Positions 7,672 to 17,262 of a stretch of DNA of 32,458 nt are shown one piece after another. Both the position numbers and the translations under genes were made by a program. The notes under the pieces are model-generated. The model was not told the origin of the DNA. It did not search any database and worked only from the letters and a program-made list of their open reading frames with translations. Each line of letters starts with the position of its first letter. Position 1 is the first letter of the stretch. Origin of the DNA: Candidatus Poseidoniaceae archaeon. Lineage in GTDB: Archaea > Thermoplasmatota > Poseidoniia > Poseidoniales > Poseidoniaceae. Location: assembly GCA_030741225.1 (NCBI GenBank), contig JASLVU010000003.1:1-32458 (forward strand), in the 5' to 3' direction.

Positions 7672-7685
7672 ATTGTGCGCACAAT
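7672..7685. promoter_or_regulatory. 14-bp perfect palindrome, candidate operator
   Basis: ATTGTGCGCACAAT is a perfect palindrome without spacer, centred about 29 bp downstream of TATA box 2. A dimeric repressor bound here would block initiation. Its core is shared with the shorter palindrome at 7620-7629. Confidence 0.55.
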
Positions 7686-7761
7686 ATCTTTCTCGATTCG
7701 GTGAAAACAGTTGAGAGCCTTCAAGAACAGTCGACATCTGTGCCCTTGTTGGGGGAACGTT

Positions 7762-10700
7762 ATGAACGGAAATAGTATGCCAGCGATAACTCTTGAAGCA
7801 GTTCCCTCGGGCCATAATATTCCTACATGGCTCCTCCAAAGCATATGTGATGGAGAGTGTGACAATCATCTTTTCTTGTATCCAAACGAAGGTAGCAGGA
7901 GTCAAGTCCTGCATCGATTAGCACAATTAAATGTTCCAATTGATACAACGCATCACCTTACACTGCGTCGGTTGATTTCTTTGATGATTCTCGATTCAGG
8001 ATTGCCACCTGTTCTTCAAGACAGTTCGGGATTGTTTCTATCTATCCACGCCCATGTCAAAAAGGCTGCTGAATCCGGCGATTTACCTCTGATGTATTCT
8101 CCTCAAAATCAAAGGCAATGGTCACCATATCAAACCGAACGTCTGCTTGCATTGCATCACTCGTTAAGTGAATTGAAGAATCCTTGGAATTGGGATAACG
8201 ACCCAGGTGCAAAGGAGTTTGATTCTATTTTGAGAAAGGTCTGTGAGCAATTGGGAGGGACTCACCCACATCATGCGCTTACAAGCTTGATCAAACATTT
8301 CAAAGAAAACGATTCAGTACCGTTTACACTCAACGATGTTCAAGGTCTATTTGTCTTAGATTCAGCCCCAGACTACACTGAGGTCGAACGAACTTTCCTT
8401 CAACAGATTGGATGTATGCGGCCAGTACACCAACTGTGTGTCCCCGGTTCCTTTCGACTTGGTTATCATGGGTCACATTTGCTTGAGGGTGATTGGGAAT
8501 ACGTGAATGAAGAAACCTTGCCTTCCTGGATTCCGAAACATCAAATTTGGGATTTTGACGACATAAATTCGTGGAGGTCTCCTGTTTCCCTTGAACGCAA
8601 GACCACGTATCATCGAATAACTGTCAACCGGAGAGCACATTGTATCGATGCCGCTTTTGAAATCCTTCATGAGTATCGTCAATCGATGAATGGGGAGGTT
8701 CTCATCATCGATGGCTCTGCAGAGAACAACAGAAGAATGTGGAATTCTAGGCTTCGTTCGCTTGGCTACCTTACTGGTTTTGAAAAACAATCTCTTGAAC
8801 AAATTCCGTCTCTTGCGAGTCTCGCTCATCTCATGAGGATTGGTGATGGTTTAGACGCTTGGTCGATTGATAAGTTAAAATCGTTATTTGAAAATCAAAG
8901 CCTTCCTCTTCCAAATGGAGGAGTAGGAGGTTTGCAGCACCCTACCAAAACAGATTGGACTCCTCGCCCCCATCCGCACATTTTGGAAAATATTGCTCGT
9001 ACCTTTCATGTCCGAGGTGGTTTAGGTGCACTTCATCGATGGCTTTCTACGCTTTCAAACGCAACTCCACAACTTGGAATTGAGCGAGAAAGGGCATTAC
9101 AAGAACTTGAGGAAACTCAATGGTGGCTTGGATGTATTGCTCAAACATGGCACCCGCTTCTCGACAAATTTTCTCAAGAGGTATTGAAGACTGAAATCAT
9201 CGGTTGTTCGTCTGGTGAAAAACTTCCAATGCCCCCACGTCCCAAAGACGGTTTGCAGTGGCTTGATACGTTGCTTTCGAAATTGGATTGGGATTCTCTG
9301 AAAGACCTAACGGTTGGCCACAATCGTTCTATCGCAGGATTACAACACCTTCGCGAATCACACAAAACCACTCAAAAAACGCTAAAAAAAGCGAACTTAG
9401 AAGTTCCGTCAACCGGCCAAGAATTTCTCAATTATATCGACCATTTAATTCAAAACACCACCGTTCCACGTACGCGAAACAGAGGAAATCAAATACAAAT
9501 TTTAACTCCTGAAGAGGCTCAAGGGATGGAGGCAGACCTCGTTCTTCTTGTTGGATTGGATGTTGGTTCATGGGCGATGAAGTCTCCAAGAGTTCCCTGG
9601 CTCGATGCGCAATCTAAACTCCGATTAGGCATGCTTCATTCTGATTTGACAATTCGCAAAGGCCGTCACCATCTGCGCCATTTGTTAAATTCTGCAACAT
9701 CCGTAATTGTGTTTGATAGCACAAAAGAAGAAGGGGGCGGCCCTAGCGCTCCCCTTGCGGAATGGTTCACTGAGTTACGCCAAAGTGGGGAGCTTTCATT
9801 GCTTCAAAACCCCCCGAGTTTTCTCCCTCAATCTTCCCATCAAACTGGAAATTTGAATCGAAGTTGGCATTGGACTACCGATGAACACGGTGAAGCATGG
9901 CTAACGCCAAGGCCGTTTACTGTGTCTGTTCAAGATGGAGTCATTTTTGCCGAGCGCGCAGGACATCGCCTTCGTGACCAACGGCAACGCCTCGGATTAG
10001 CATTGAGAGATGGCCTCCAACCCAGCGGTAATGTACTTTCAAAAAGTTCAGTGGCGATGGCACATGAGGTTTCCATTCAACTGGACCGATTTCATCGTCA
10101 GCCTAGCCACAAAAATTTAGAGAAGAACGAATATCTTCCGTGGCACCTTCGAAAGTATTTACTCAGTGTTGATGGGCTAAATTTGCGTCCGAAGAAAAGT
10201 CAAGTTTCAGTTGGTAGCAACCAACATGAATCATGGCCGAATCTTGGTATGAAAGGTTCGAGGAGTAACGGACCTGCAATAGATCCACGTCCATTACCTC
10301 CACAGAATATGAAGAGTGATATTCTCAATTCGGTGATGGGGTATTCCACTCCAATTGAAGTCGATGTTTGGTCTCCAAGCCGAATTCAGTCTTGGCTTGA
10401 ATGTCCGCGTTTAGCATGGATGAAAAACCATCTCAAAGCTCAAGCCCAAGAATCGCAGTCTGAAGATTTGGACCACAGGACTCGCGGTACTATTCTGCAC
10501 GATGCTGAAGCTTCCCTACTGCGTTTCCACGGTGTTCCTACGGCGGCACGACCGATAACTTCGCCTCTACCTCTCGATCGAACTCCTTTGGAACAACTTT
10601 GGCTTTCGATTCTCGATTTCCTCAGGGATGAGGTCTCTTGGCTCAAACGTGACGACGCTATTGCTGTTCATCGTTGTAGAGAAATGCTTGGTGTCACTCC

Positions 10701-11493
10701 AGATGTATGGCGAAATTATCTCGAAGGAGAGGGGCAAATTTCCTGTGGCGGCCGGATAGGAAGGATGCTCCTTTCGGATTATTCACTGAATCATGCTGCG
10801 CCGATAGCATGCGAATATGGTGTCGGACTTGACGGGAACTCAGCAATTACATTGGATGCTTGCGATGACAAAGGAAATCCTTCACCGTTCAAAATTCGTG
10901 GAAGAATTGATCGAGTTGACGAAATCGTTCTTGATGAGAAGCAAAGGAAGGAAGCAATTGCAGACGGCGTCCTTTCCGAAACCCTCGTATCAGAGCCGAT
11001 GCCCCTGGGGCCAGGCCTTCTCCCTCCGGCGAATCGCTTGGTTGTCATTCGGGATTTGAAGACAATCAATGGACCTAAAATCAATGAACAGGGGAATCGG
11101 CATCGACGTGGTTTATTTGATGAAGTACAACTCGCATTGTACGCAAGGGCATGGGAATTGTCGTTCCCCGGCGATCGCGTTGTAGGCATCGGAGTAACCG
11201 AAATAGGAGAATCTACAGTTCATTACCTTGAAATGGACCAGTCTGTAACCAAATATCTGCATGATGCAGAAATAGGAGAACGAACATATTACTCACAAAA
11301 ATTGCATCGATATCTCGAATCGCAATCGAGTGAGGATATTGGATTACGAGCGTTGATTGCAGAACGACTGAGAACCTCAAACCGTGCAATTTTAGCAGCA
11401 AAATCTGGTAATGTGAACTCAACTCCGGGGCGTCACTATTCGTTTAGTCCAATACGCCTTGTGTATCCAAGTAAATTTGGAGGGAATGCATGA
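7762..11493 (+). CDS. addB: AddB-like subunit of a two-nuclease helicase-nuclease
   Basis: A 1243-residue protein from ATG 7762, which has GGGGGA at 7751-7756; TTG 7711 and ATG 7777 are alternatives. The N-terminal half has an inactive-helicase look: where AddB has a Walker A motif, this protein reads YPNEGSRSQVLH without the GKT lysine. A later segment (ILTPEEAQGMEADLVLLVGLD, then RVPWLDAQSKLRLGM) matches the C-terminal helicase part of AddB/RecC-like proteins. The C-terminus holds a PD-(D/E)XK nuclease: SPSRIQSWLECPRLAW, Asp1050 in GRIDRVD, Asp1098-Leu-Lys1100 in IRDLKT, then a DEVQLALYA helix. The iron-sulfur cluster of bacterial AddB is not possible, because no cysteine follows the nuclease motif. 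It overlaps addA by 4 bp. The complex would resect double-strand breaks. Confidence 0.82.
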   Translation: MNGNSMPAITLEAVPSGHNIPTWLLQSICDGECDNHLFLYPNEGSRSQVLHRLAQLNVPIDTTHHLTLRRLISLMILDSGLPPVLQDSSGLFLSIHAHVKKAAESGDLPLMYSPQNQRQWSPYQTERLLALHHSLSELKNPWNWDNDPGAKEFDSILRKVCEQLGGTHPHHALTSLIKHFKENDSVPFTLNDVQGLFVLDSAPDYTEVERTFLQQIGCMRPVHQLCVPGSFRLGYHGSHLLEGDWEYVNEETLPSWIPKHQIWDFDDINSWRSPVSLERKTTYHRITVNRRAHCIDAAFEILHEYRQSMNGEVLIIDGSAENNRRMWNSRLRSLGYLTGFEKQSLEQIPSLASLAHLMRIGDGLDAWSIDKLKSLFENQSLPLPNGGVGGLQHPTKTDWTPRPHPHILENIARTFHVRGGLGALHRWLSTLSNATPQLGIERERALQELEETQWWLGCIAQTWHPLLDKFSQEVLKTEIIGCSSGEKLPMPPRPKDGLQWLDTLLSKLDWDSLKDLTVGHNRSIAGLQHLRESHKTTQKTLKKANLEVPSTGQEFLNYIDHLIQNTTVPRTRNRGNQIQILTPEEAQGMEADLVLLVGLDVGSWAMKSPRVPWLDAQSKLRLGMLHSDLTIRKGRHHLRHLLNSATSVIVFDSTKEEGGGPSAPLAEWFTELRQSGELSLLQNPPSFLPQSSHQTGNLNRSWHWTTDEHGEAWLTPRPFTVSVQDGVIFAERAGHRLRDQRQRLGLALRDGLQPSGNVLSKSSVAMAHEVSIQLDRFHRQPSHKNLEKNEYLPWHLRKYLLSVDGLNLRPKKSQVSVGSNQHESWPNLGMKGSRSNGPAIDPRPLPPQNMKSDILNSVMGYSTPIEVDVWSPSRIQSWLECPRLAWMKNHLKAQAQESQSEDLDHRTRGTILHDAEASLLRFHGVPTAARPITSPLPLDRTPLEQLWLSILDFLRDEVSWLKRDDAIAVHRCREMLGVTPDVWRNYLEGEGQISCGGRIGRMLLSDYSLNHAAPIACEYGVGLDGNSAITLDACDDKGNPSPFKIRGRIDRVDEIVLDEKQRKEAIADGVLSETLVSEPMPLGPGLLPPANRLVVIRDLKTINGPKINEQGNRHRRGLFDEVQLALYARAWELSFPGDRVVGIGVTEIGESTVHYLEMDQSVTKYLHDAEIGERTYYSQKLHRYLESQSSEDIGLRALIAERLRTSNRAILAAKSGNVNSTPGRHYSFSPIRLVYPSKFGGNA

Positions 11494-14400
11494 TGATTCG
11501 GTTTAATCGTAGTCAGCGCCTAGGTTTGGACTTGGACAAACATATAGCCCTTGACGCCGGAGCCGGAACTGGAAAAACCACGGTTATGGCAGAACGTTAT
11601 GTTCAACATCTTTTGTCTCATGAACAAAGAGCAACTTTGCTTCTACCCCCAGGCCCGCGAGAGCCATTGAACGGCCATGGCTCCTTACGTGCTCCGCCAA
11701 AACAGCGCACCAGTCAGAAGGAATGGAAAGCCTTACTTCCCAGTGAAACGGTTGCAATTACATTTACGAAAAAAGCAGCATCAGAATTGAAATCAAGAAT
11801 CCGTTCAAGAGTTGCACAAACACGTTCCAGCCCAATTCAATCAGGAGATGTCGATGGGATTTTCGACCCAAGAATTCGTGACCAAGCCGATGTTGAAATG
11901 CTTCTTTCATCGCTGGACGAGGCACCAATCTCTACAATTGACGCATTTCTTTCTCAACTTGTATCCCCTCATCTTGATTCTGTCGCAATTCATCCGAGCA
12001 GAGAACAGATTGCGGAAGAACGCTCGCCGTTGTTAACTCGCGAGGTTTTACAATCCGCATGGAGAATTCGAACAGTTTCAGATGCTCTCGAGGCAGGCGT
12101 ACGAGGCAATGTTGCGGAATTCATTTCTGCACGTAATCGGCTGGCGATTCTTCTTGGTGGTCAAGAACGAGCTGCCGTAGTTCTCAGTGGTATGCTCGGA
12201 AAATCATTGTTCGTTGAAGAATCTCACCGAGCAATGGTGTCGCGAGCAAAATCAATAGGCCATTTTTGGGATGGAAGAAGTTCATTGCCGAATGAAGTAC
12301 TCATGGATATGTTTTTGGAACCAGTTCGTGATATTGCCGTAGAATACACTCAGATTCTGCAAGGTCTACTTGTACAATGGACAGACCATTTCTTGGGATA
12401 TTCGACACATTATGTCGCACCATGTGAATTGGAAATCGAAACATCGCTTACACGGTTTAACCATCTAACAAATCTAGCTAGAGAGCCGTTGCCGGAGAAT
12501 CCAATTGAATGTATTCAGTGGGTTTGGCAAGTGGCGCTTGCCTCAACTTCAGCCAGTCAGTTGGAGTCAGAGGACGAACCAAACTTTTTCCCAAAAGGCG
12601 GCTTACCTCAAGCGAACCATTCAAATGGATGGCATCCGGGACTTTACGGAAAGTCTGCAGCAACCACATTGTCGAAAGGGGTTCGAGATACTCTCCATGC
12701 AGAAGCCGCGCTCTTGGCTGAAAGTCTACGTAGTCATCTCAATTCACGCCAAGGACGGCTTGTTCGCTTGCTTGGAAAATGTGCTTTTTTGTTTCAGCCA
12801 TTATCTGATATTCCATACATGCCAGATGATTGTGAACTTCGTCCACAACCCGTCGGTACTGAATTTGAAGATTTAGCTCCTTCAGGTAATCTCAGAATTT
12901 CCAGTGAGTTACAAACAAGTGTTCTCAGCGATTTGCTACTTGTCCATCGTGGATGTCAAGACATTCTAACTTTGATGAAAGCCCAAGAAGGGGTTCACGA
13001 CTATGACGACATTCAACGATTAGCGGCTGATTTAACCCTTGCCCGTTGCCCAGACATTGTCCGTCACATCTATCCCCATGAAGTGGTTCAAGCATTGGAT
13101 AGTTTCGATGATGAACCGTGGTCCGACCGTCATATCGCTCGAGCAATAAGGTTGGCGTCAGATGATCAACAATGTTTTGAAGATTTAAATCGCAGATTCG
13201 CTGTTTTGCAATCGATTCGACGCCAGTTTCGAGCTTTTATTATCGATGAATTTCAAGACACGAACCCTGCGCATTTCCGACTTCTCGCTCGGTTATGGGG
13301 TCATCGGAATGCAAATTTTGACGAGCCAAAAAAACCACTCGGACCATGGGATCCGACAATTTGTATAGTTGGGGATATGAAGCAGAGTATCTATCGTTTC
13401 CGTCAAGCAGAGGTAACAGTCATGCGAAGGACAGTATCCGCGATTAAGCTTGCCAATGAAACAGAGTTGCTGGACTCTCGATTAGACCATCTACGTAAGA
13501 ACGGCCATGGTCGTGACCCGAGGCCTGTTGGTGCTGGTGGTCAAACCGGTTCGTTCATTGTAGGTACAGAGGTCAAAGGTTCGTCAATACCCTCTCTACC
13601 TTGGGAGCATGTCAGTTTTGCATTTGACGACGATGAGAGCGCATTCAATGTTCTTGACGAGGAACATAAGCATCGGCGCTCGCTCGGACATGTTGACCTT
13701 ACATCGAATCACAGAACATTACCGAATCTAATGGATATGATGAACGGTATGTTCCAAGATGTATTTTCCCCACGACACCACCTTCTCCCTGGCGACTGGC
13801 ACGCAGAACATCAACATCTTCGGGCAGCACGTGTATTAGATAATTCAAACGAATCTAATTCCAGCATTATTTCGGTAAATAATGAGAGCAGTGATGCGAA
13901 ATCATCTCTCTCCAATTGCCACGGAAAATCCACTATCGACTCAAAACAGCAAGGGCAAGTTGAATGGCTTTTACCGCTTCAAATTGATGCTCAGAATCCG
14001 AGCCTAGAACTTGACGAGTACTTCGATACCTTCAGTGCACTTGAAGCTTCAAACCATCACCTCGAAAATGAGTTAATTGCAGCACGATTGCAGGCACTTC
14101 TCTCTCATCGGCCAACACAAGTTTGGAATTCGAAGACGGATTCTTACACCGAAATACCTCAAAATAATACCGAGGTGAAGCCCGAAGATGTCCTGGTGCT
14201 TGTTCATTCTCGAAAACATATTCCAGATTTGATGACTCGATTGCAATCGAGAGGAGTTCCGGTCATGGCCGACAGGCAGGGCGCTTTACTCTCACAACCA
14301 ATCGCGTTACCCTTACTTTCATGCCTCGAACTTCTTGCTAATCCAATGTCTCGTCATGCTGCACTAACACTTGCCCGCTCCCCAGTTTTCGGATTCAATG

Positions 14401-16580
14401 ACGCAGAATCTCACCGTTTAATGACTCAAGAGTTTGAAGGAAATTGGTGGCAAAAAATACAGCATTTTGCCCCGAATGATTCGATTCGTCAGCTTGCCCA
14501 TCATCTTGAACAACTTGTTCAGTGTGGTGCATTGCACGATGTGTTTGATGTAATTCTGGACCATTCTGACCTTTTGGTGGCTTATCCAGATGATACTTCT
14601 CGCCAAAATGCCGAGTCGATATGTGCTTTGATGGTCAATATAGGCAATGAGCTAGGTCACGAACCTTCTGCAATCTTTAATCGACTCACTGATCTTGAAG
14701 ACTTGGGCAATCAAGGTCCATCAGCTATTACGACACCTTCCGGCGGAGCAGTTCAAATCATGACCATTCATGGTGCTAAAGGGCTTCAAGCGCCGGTCGT
14801 CGTCGTAGCAGGATTATTCCACGCCGGGAAGTCTGATGCAGCCCTAGCAGCGAGAAACAATGTCCTTGTCACACCTCAAGTTATTGCCGGCAGAATAAAT
14901 CCATGGAGTTCTCGCGAACGACCCAAAGACGGTCTTTGGGAATTCACCAAGTGCATCGACCATGCTCAGCGCCAAGCAGAACGACGTCGAGAGTTCTATG
15001 TTGCTTTGACGAGGGTGGAGAATCATCTGATTTTATCCGGTTCTCCATCTCGAACCGCAGAAATAGATTCGAAAACCAAGAAATTGATGGTTCGAGTAAA
15101 ACCATCACTCAAAACTATGGGGGGGATGCTCTTGGATGGTTTACGCAGTCTTTCGCATCAAAACCGGATAGAGGATTCTCCGTGGCTATTGGAGGGAGAT
15201 GATTTCGCATCACCGCTCTCATCCTTTACCGAAACAATGCTGGAATTAGATCCGTTTGAATTATCCAATACTTCTCTGCTTGGAATCCCTACTCTGGGGG
15301 GGATAAACATCTATCATGGACCACAATGTTTCCCGAATTTACAGAACAAAACCCCTCTCCAACAATGGTACGCTGTTGAGCAGCGTATGAGCGGACTCTC
15401 CGATGGACACAAGACCGACAAGAAGGTTGTTCCAACAGTTCATCAAATTCTAAGGATGCCAGCACACAGTCTTGACTCAAGTTTCAACAATCCACGAACT
15501 CACTGGTTGACGGAGGTTCGAGGATGGATGCCGGAACCATTCCACTTCTTTTCAACCCAAGCAGGAGAGAGCATGAAACCCAAATCTCTCTATCCTGAGG
15601 CCACGGTATTTGGAACTCTCATGCACCGACTTATTGAAATCGGACTTCAAAACCCCGCATCTCAAAACGGTCCACCAGTTCTTGATTTACCTTCGGCATG
15701 GGTGTATGATGGAGAAGACAAACTCGATGATTATGAAACCATCAAACGCGTCATGGCAGAAGAAGGTCTTGGCGTTGACCAGTCAAGCGATGACGTAGCA
15801 CAAAGAACTGCAAAAAGGTTGGCTGAACTGGGCCGCTTGATACGAATCGGATTGCTTGGTAAGTATGCTGCTGGTGGTCAATATCATGGATATGTGGTGG
15901 AAGGACTAAGGACGGAATTACCGTTTTATTATGTTGACAAGGTGAATTTTTCTGATTTATTCAGAACGGGGTTCTCAGTCAATGGACCAGTACCTCTCTC
16001 TCAAATCAATCATGTGGATGTTGTGTTTGATGGTCGAGCAGACCTTGTACTCGCCTTACGAGATGACAACGGGAATGGATTTTTGCAAGTTGTTGACTTG
16101 AAAACCAAAGGATGCCGAGATGAATTCAACTCGGATGATTCCAGCCGAGGTAGTTCATTACAACGCTATGAAGGTGATCTCCTCGACCCTCATGCATCAA
16201 CCGGTGCAGAAGCCACAATTCTTGAGCAACATAAACTGCAACTTACGTTGTATTCCCTCGCATTAGAATCAATTGAGTTACAAAAGCCCGAATCAAAACG
16301 CCGAACAGTACTCCCGCCTTCGCTTCTCATAGGCGCATCTGGCAGGATTGTCCAAATGACACCAGAAGAATACTACGAATCCAAAAAGTTGTTTTCGAAG
16401 CATGTTCGTTGGATGGCTCAGTTGTCTGCAGCACCTGAAACAGTTCCGGAGCCGTTAACTGTTGAAGACTCCAATGGAGATGTTTTGGCGTTGTGCCCAT
16501 TTTCAAAGGGAGACATCCGATTGGGTCTTTCCGGAGACGATATTCTTGGGAACAATGAAGAAAGAGATTATGATTTGTAA
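11490..16580 (+). CDS. addA: AddA-like UvrD-family helicase with C-terminal PD-(D/E)XK nuclease
   Basis: A 1696-residue protein with all superfamily 1A helicase motifs in order: Walker A AGAGTGKT (23-30), motif Ia TFTKKAASEL (91-100), Walker B DEFQDT (586-591), motif III VGDMKQSIYRFR (from 627), motif IV region DLTSNHRTL, motif V TIHGAKGLQ (about 1092-1100) and motif VI FYVALTRVENHL (from 1169). The C-terminal RecB-type nuclease shows His1379/Glu1383 in TLMHRLIEIGL, Asp1518 in DGRADLVL, Asp1536-Leu-Lys1538 and a QLTLYSLALE helix. It is the 3'-5' motor and one of two nucleases of an AddAB-like break-resection complex. It is some 450 residues longer than typical bacterial AddA, with extra polar segments at about 50-80, 640-720 and 770-900. 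Translation is coupled to addB through ATGATGA. The 3' end overlaps the converging methyltransferase by 13 bp. Confidence 0.88.
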   Translation: MMIRFNRSQRLGLDLDKHIALDAGAGTGKTTVMAERYVQHLLSHEQRATLLLPPGPREPLNGHGSLRAPPKQRTSQKEWKALLPSETVAITFTKKAASELKSRIRSRVAQTRSSPIQSGDVDGIFDPRIRDQADVEMLLSSLDEAPISTIDAFLSQLVSPHLDSVAIHPSREQIAEERSPLLTREVLQSAWRIRTVSDALEAGVRGNVAEFISARNRLAILLGGQERAAVVLSGMLGKSLFVEESHRAMVSRAKSIGHFWDGRSSLPNEVLMDMFLEPVRDIAVEYTQILQGLLVQWTDHFLGYSTHYVAPCELEIETSLTRFNHLTNLAREPLPENPIECIQWVWQVALASTSASQLESEDEPNFFPKGGLPQANHSNGWHPGLYGKSAATTLSKGVRDTLHAEAALLAESLRSHLNSRQGRLVRLLGKCAFLFQPLSDIPYMPDDCELRPQPVGTEFEDLAPSGNLRISSELQTSVLSDLLLVHRGCQDILTLMKAQEGVHDYDDIQRLAADLTLARCPDIVRHIYPHEVVQALDSFDDEPWSDRHIARAIRLASDDQQCFEDLNRRFAVLQSIRRQFRAFIIDEFQDTNPAHFRLLARLWGHRNANFDEPKKPLGPWDPTICIVGDMKQSIYRFRQAEVTVMRRTVSAIKLANETELLDSRLDHLRKNGHGRDPRPVGAGGQTGSFIVGTEVKGSSIPSLPWEHVSFAFDDDESAFNVLDEEHKHRRSLGHVDLTSNHRTLPNLMDMMNGMFQDVFSPRHHLLPGDWHAEHQHLRAARVLDNSNESNSSIISVNNESSDAKSSLSNCHGKSTIDSKQQGQVEWLLPLQIDAQNPSLELDEYFDTFSALEASNHHLENELIAARLQALLSHRPTQVWNSKTDSYTEIPQNNTEVKPEDVLVLVHSRKHIPDLMTRLQSRGVPVMADRQGALLSQPIALPLLSCLELLANPMSRHAALTLARSPVFGFNDAESHRLMTQEFEGNWWQKIQHFAPNDSIRQLAHHLEQLVQCGALHDVFDVILDHSDLLVAYPDDTSRQNAESICALMVNIGNELGHEPSAIFNRLTDLEDLGNQGPSAITTPSGGAVQIMTIHGAKGLQAPVVVVAGLFHAGKSDAALAARNNVLVTPQVIAGRINPWSSRERPKDGLWEFTKCIDHAQRQAERRREFYVALTRVENHLILSGSPSRTAEIDSKTKKLMVRVKPSLKTMGGMLLDGLRSLSHQNRIEDSPWLLEGDDFASPLSSFTETMLELDPFELSNTSLLGIPTLGGINIYHGPQCFPNLQNKTPLQQWYAVEQRMSGLSDGHKTDKKVVPTVHQILRMPAHSLDSSFNNPRTHWLTEVRGWMPEPFHFFSTQAGESMKPKSLYPEATVFGTLMHRLIEIGLQNPASQNGPPVLDLPSAWVYDGEDKLDDYETIKRVMAEEGLGVDQSSDDVAQRTAKRLAELGRLIRIGLLGKYAAGGQYHGYVVEGLRTELPFYYVDKVNFSDLFRTGFSVNGPVPLSQINHVDVVFDGRADLVLALRDDNGNGFLQVVDLKTKGCRDEFNSDDSSRGSSLQRYEGDLLDPHASTGAEATILEQHKLQLTLYSLALESIELQKPESKRRTVLPPSLLIGASGRIVQMTPEEYYESKKLFSKHVRWMAQLSAAPETVPEPLTVEDSNGDVLALCPFSKGDIRLGLSGDDILGNNEERDYDL

Positions 16581-17185
16581 CCGACCATTGCTAATGTGCC
16601 AACAAACCCGTCTCTGACACCAACTCTATGGAGGGAAACATCGACAAATCCTGCATCCAGCATTGCTTTCTCCCACTGCTTTTCGCTTCGAGTTGACATG
16701 TGTACATTGAGAGCCTCCGCCCAGTCAAGACTGTCTTCATTTTCGAGGTAATGGTCGATACCAATGACAGCCATCCCACCGCTTTTGAGCCATATATCGT
16801 GGAATGCTTTGAGCATCTTTTCAGGTTCCTTAAGGTAGTACAGAAACTCCATACTGTGAATTAAGTCGAACGTAGTATCGGGCTTCCAATGAGGTAGTTT
16901 TGCGACGTAGTATTCGCCATCCGCATCTAAAGATTTGGCTTTTTCAACCATCTTTTGAGAACCATCAACTCCCACAATGCGTGAACAAAATTCATCCTCT
17001 CCAATCAGTCTGCAAACCCATCCATTCCCACATCCAACATCGATAGCTGTGAAGTTTGACTTCCTTGGCAAAGCGGCTATTTTTAGCATTTCATGTACCG
17101 AATTAGCATGGCCCTTTTCCATTCCCCGATCTTTGCCTTTGTCAGCCCATTCACCGAACAGGTCCGTCGCATCTCGAAGGCTCAT
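16568..17185 (-). CDS. Class I SAM-dependent methyltransferase
   Basis: A 205-residue cytoplasmic protein. Motif I is FTAIDVGCGNGWVCRLIG (residues about 45-62), followed by the acidic end of strand 2 in IVGVDGSQKMVEKAK, motif post-II FDLIHSMEFLYYLKEP and the late strand WLKSGGMAVIGIDHY. This is the methyltransferase-11/25 type. The start at 17185 has GAGGG five bases upstream (17191-17195). It is transcribed towards addA and diverges from the iminopeptidase. The substrate cannot be told from sequence; small-molecule, lipid-quinone or protein targets are all possible. Confidence 0.85.
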   Translation of the reverse strand: MSLRDATDLFGEWADKGKDRGMEKGHANSVHEMLKIAALPRKSNFTAIDVGCGNGWVCRLIGEDEFCSRIVGVDGSQKMVEKAKSLDADGEYYVAKLPHWKPDTTFDLIHSMEFLYYLKEPEKMLKAFHDIWLKSGGMAVIGIDHYLENEDSLDWAEALNVHMSTRSEKQWEKAMLDAGFVDVSLHRVGVRDGFVGTLAMVGYKS

Positions 17186-17219
17186 AATTTCCCTCGAACC
17201 GAGACATTACAAGAACGTG

Positions 17220-17241
17220 TTTATTGCGAAAAGAACTTTTC
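17220..17241 (+). promoter_or_regulatory. Possible promoter of the iminopeptidase gene with a small inverted repeat
   Basis: TTTATTG at 17220-17226 could act as a weak TATA box, giving a start near 17248 and a 15-base leader before ATG 17263. GAAAAG-AA-CTTTTC at 17228-17241 is a perfect 6-bp inverted repeat directly behind it. Low information content; could be chance. Confidence 0.3.
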
Positions 17242-17262
17242 CTACCGACTCTTGAAAGATTC

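Larger units (their letters stand above)
7390..7761. promoter_or_regulatory. Divergent control region between the TFB-like gene and addBA
   Basis: A stretch of 372 bp with no convincing gene; short frames on either strand lack homology-like features. It holds two TATA boxes reading to the right and three perfect inverted repeats, listed separately. An AT-rich segment at about 7507-7519 could serve as a TATA region for leftward transcription of the TFB-like gene, but this is weak. A TTG at 7711 would extend the AddB-like protein by 17 residues into this region. Confidence 0.6.

Noticed and set aside
7515-7914. Minus-strand reading frames across the addB control region and start
   Set aside because: They overlap TATA boxes, palindromes and the well-supported AddB N-terminus, and show no domain-like composition.
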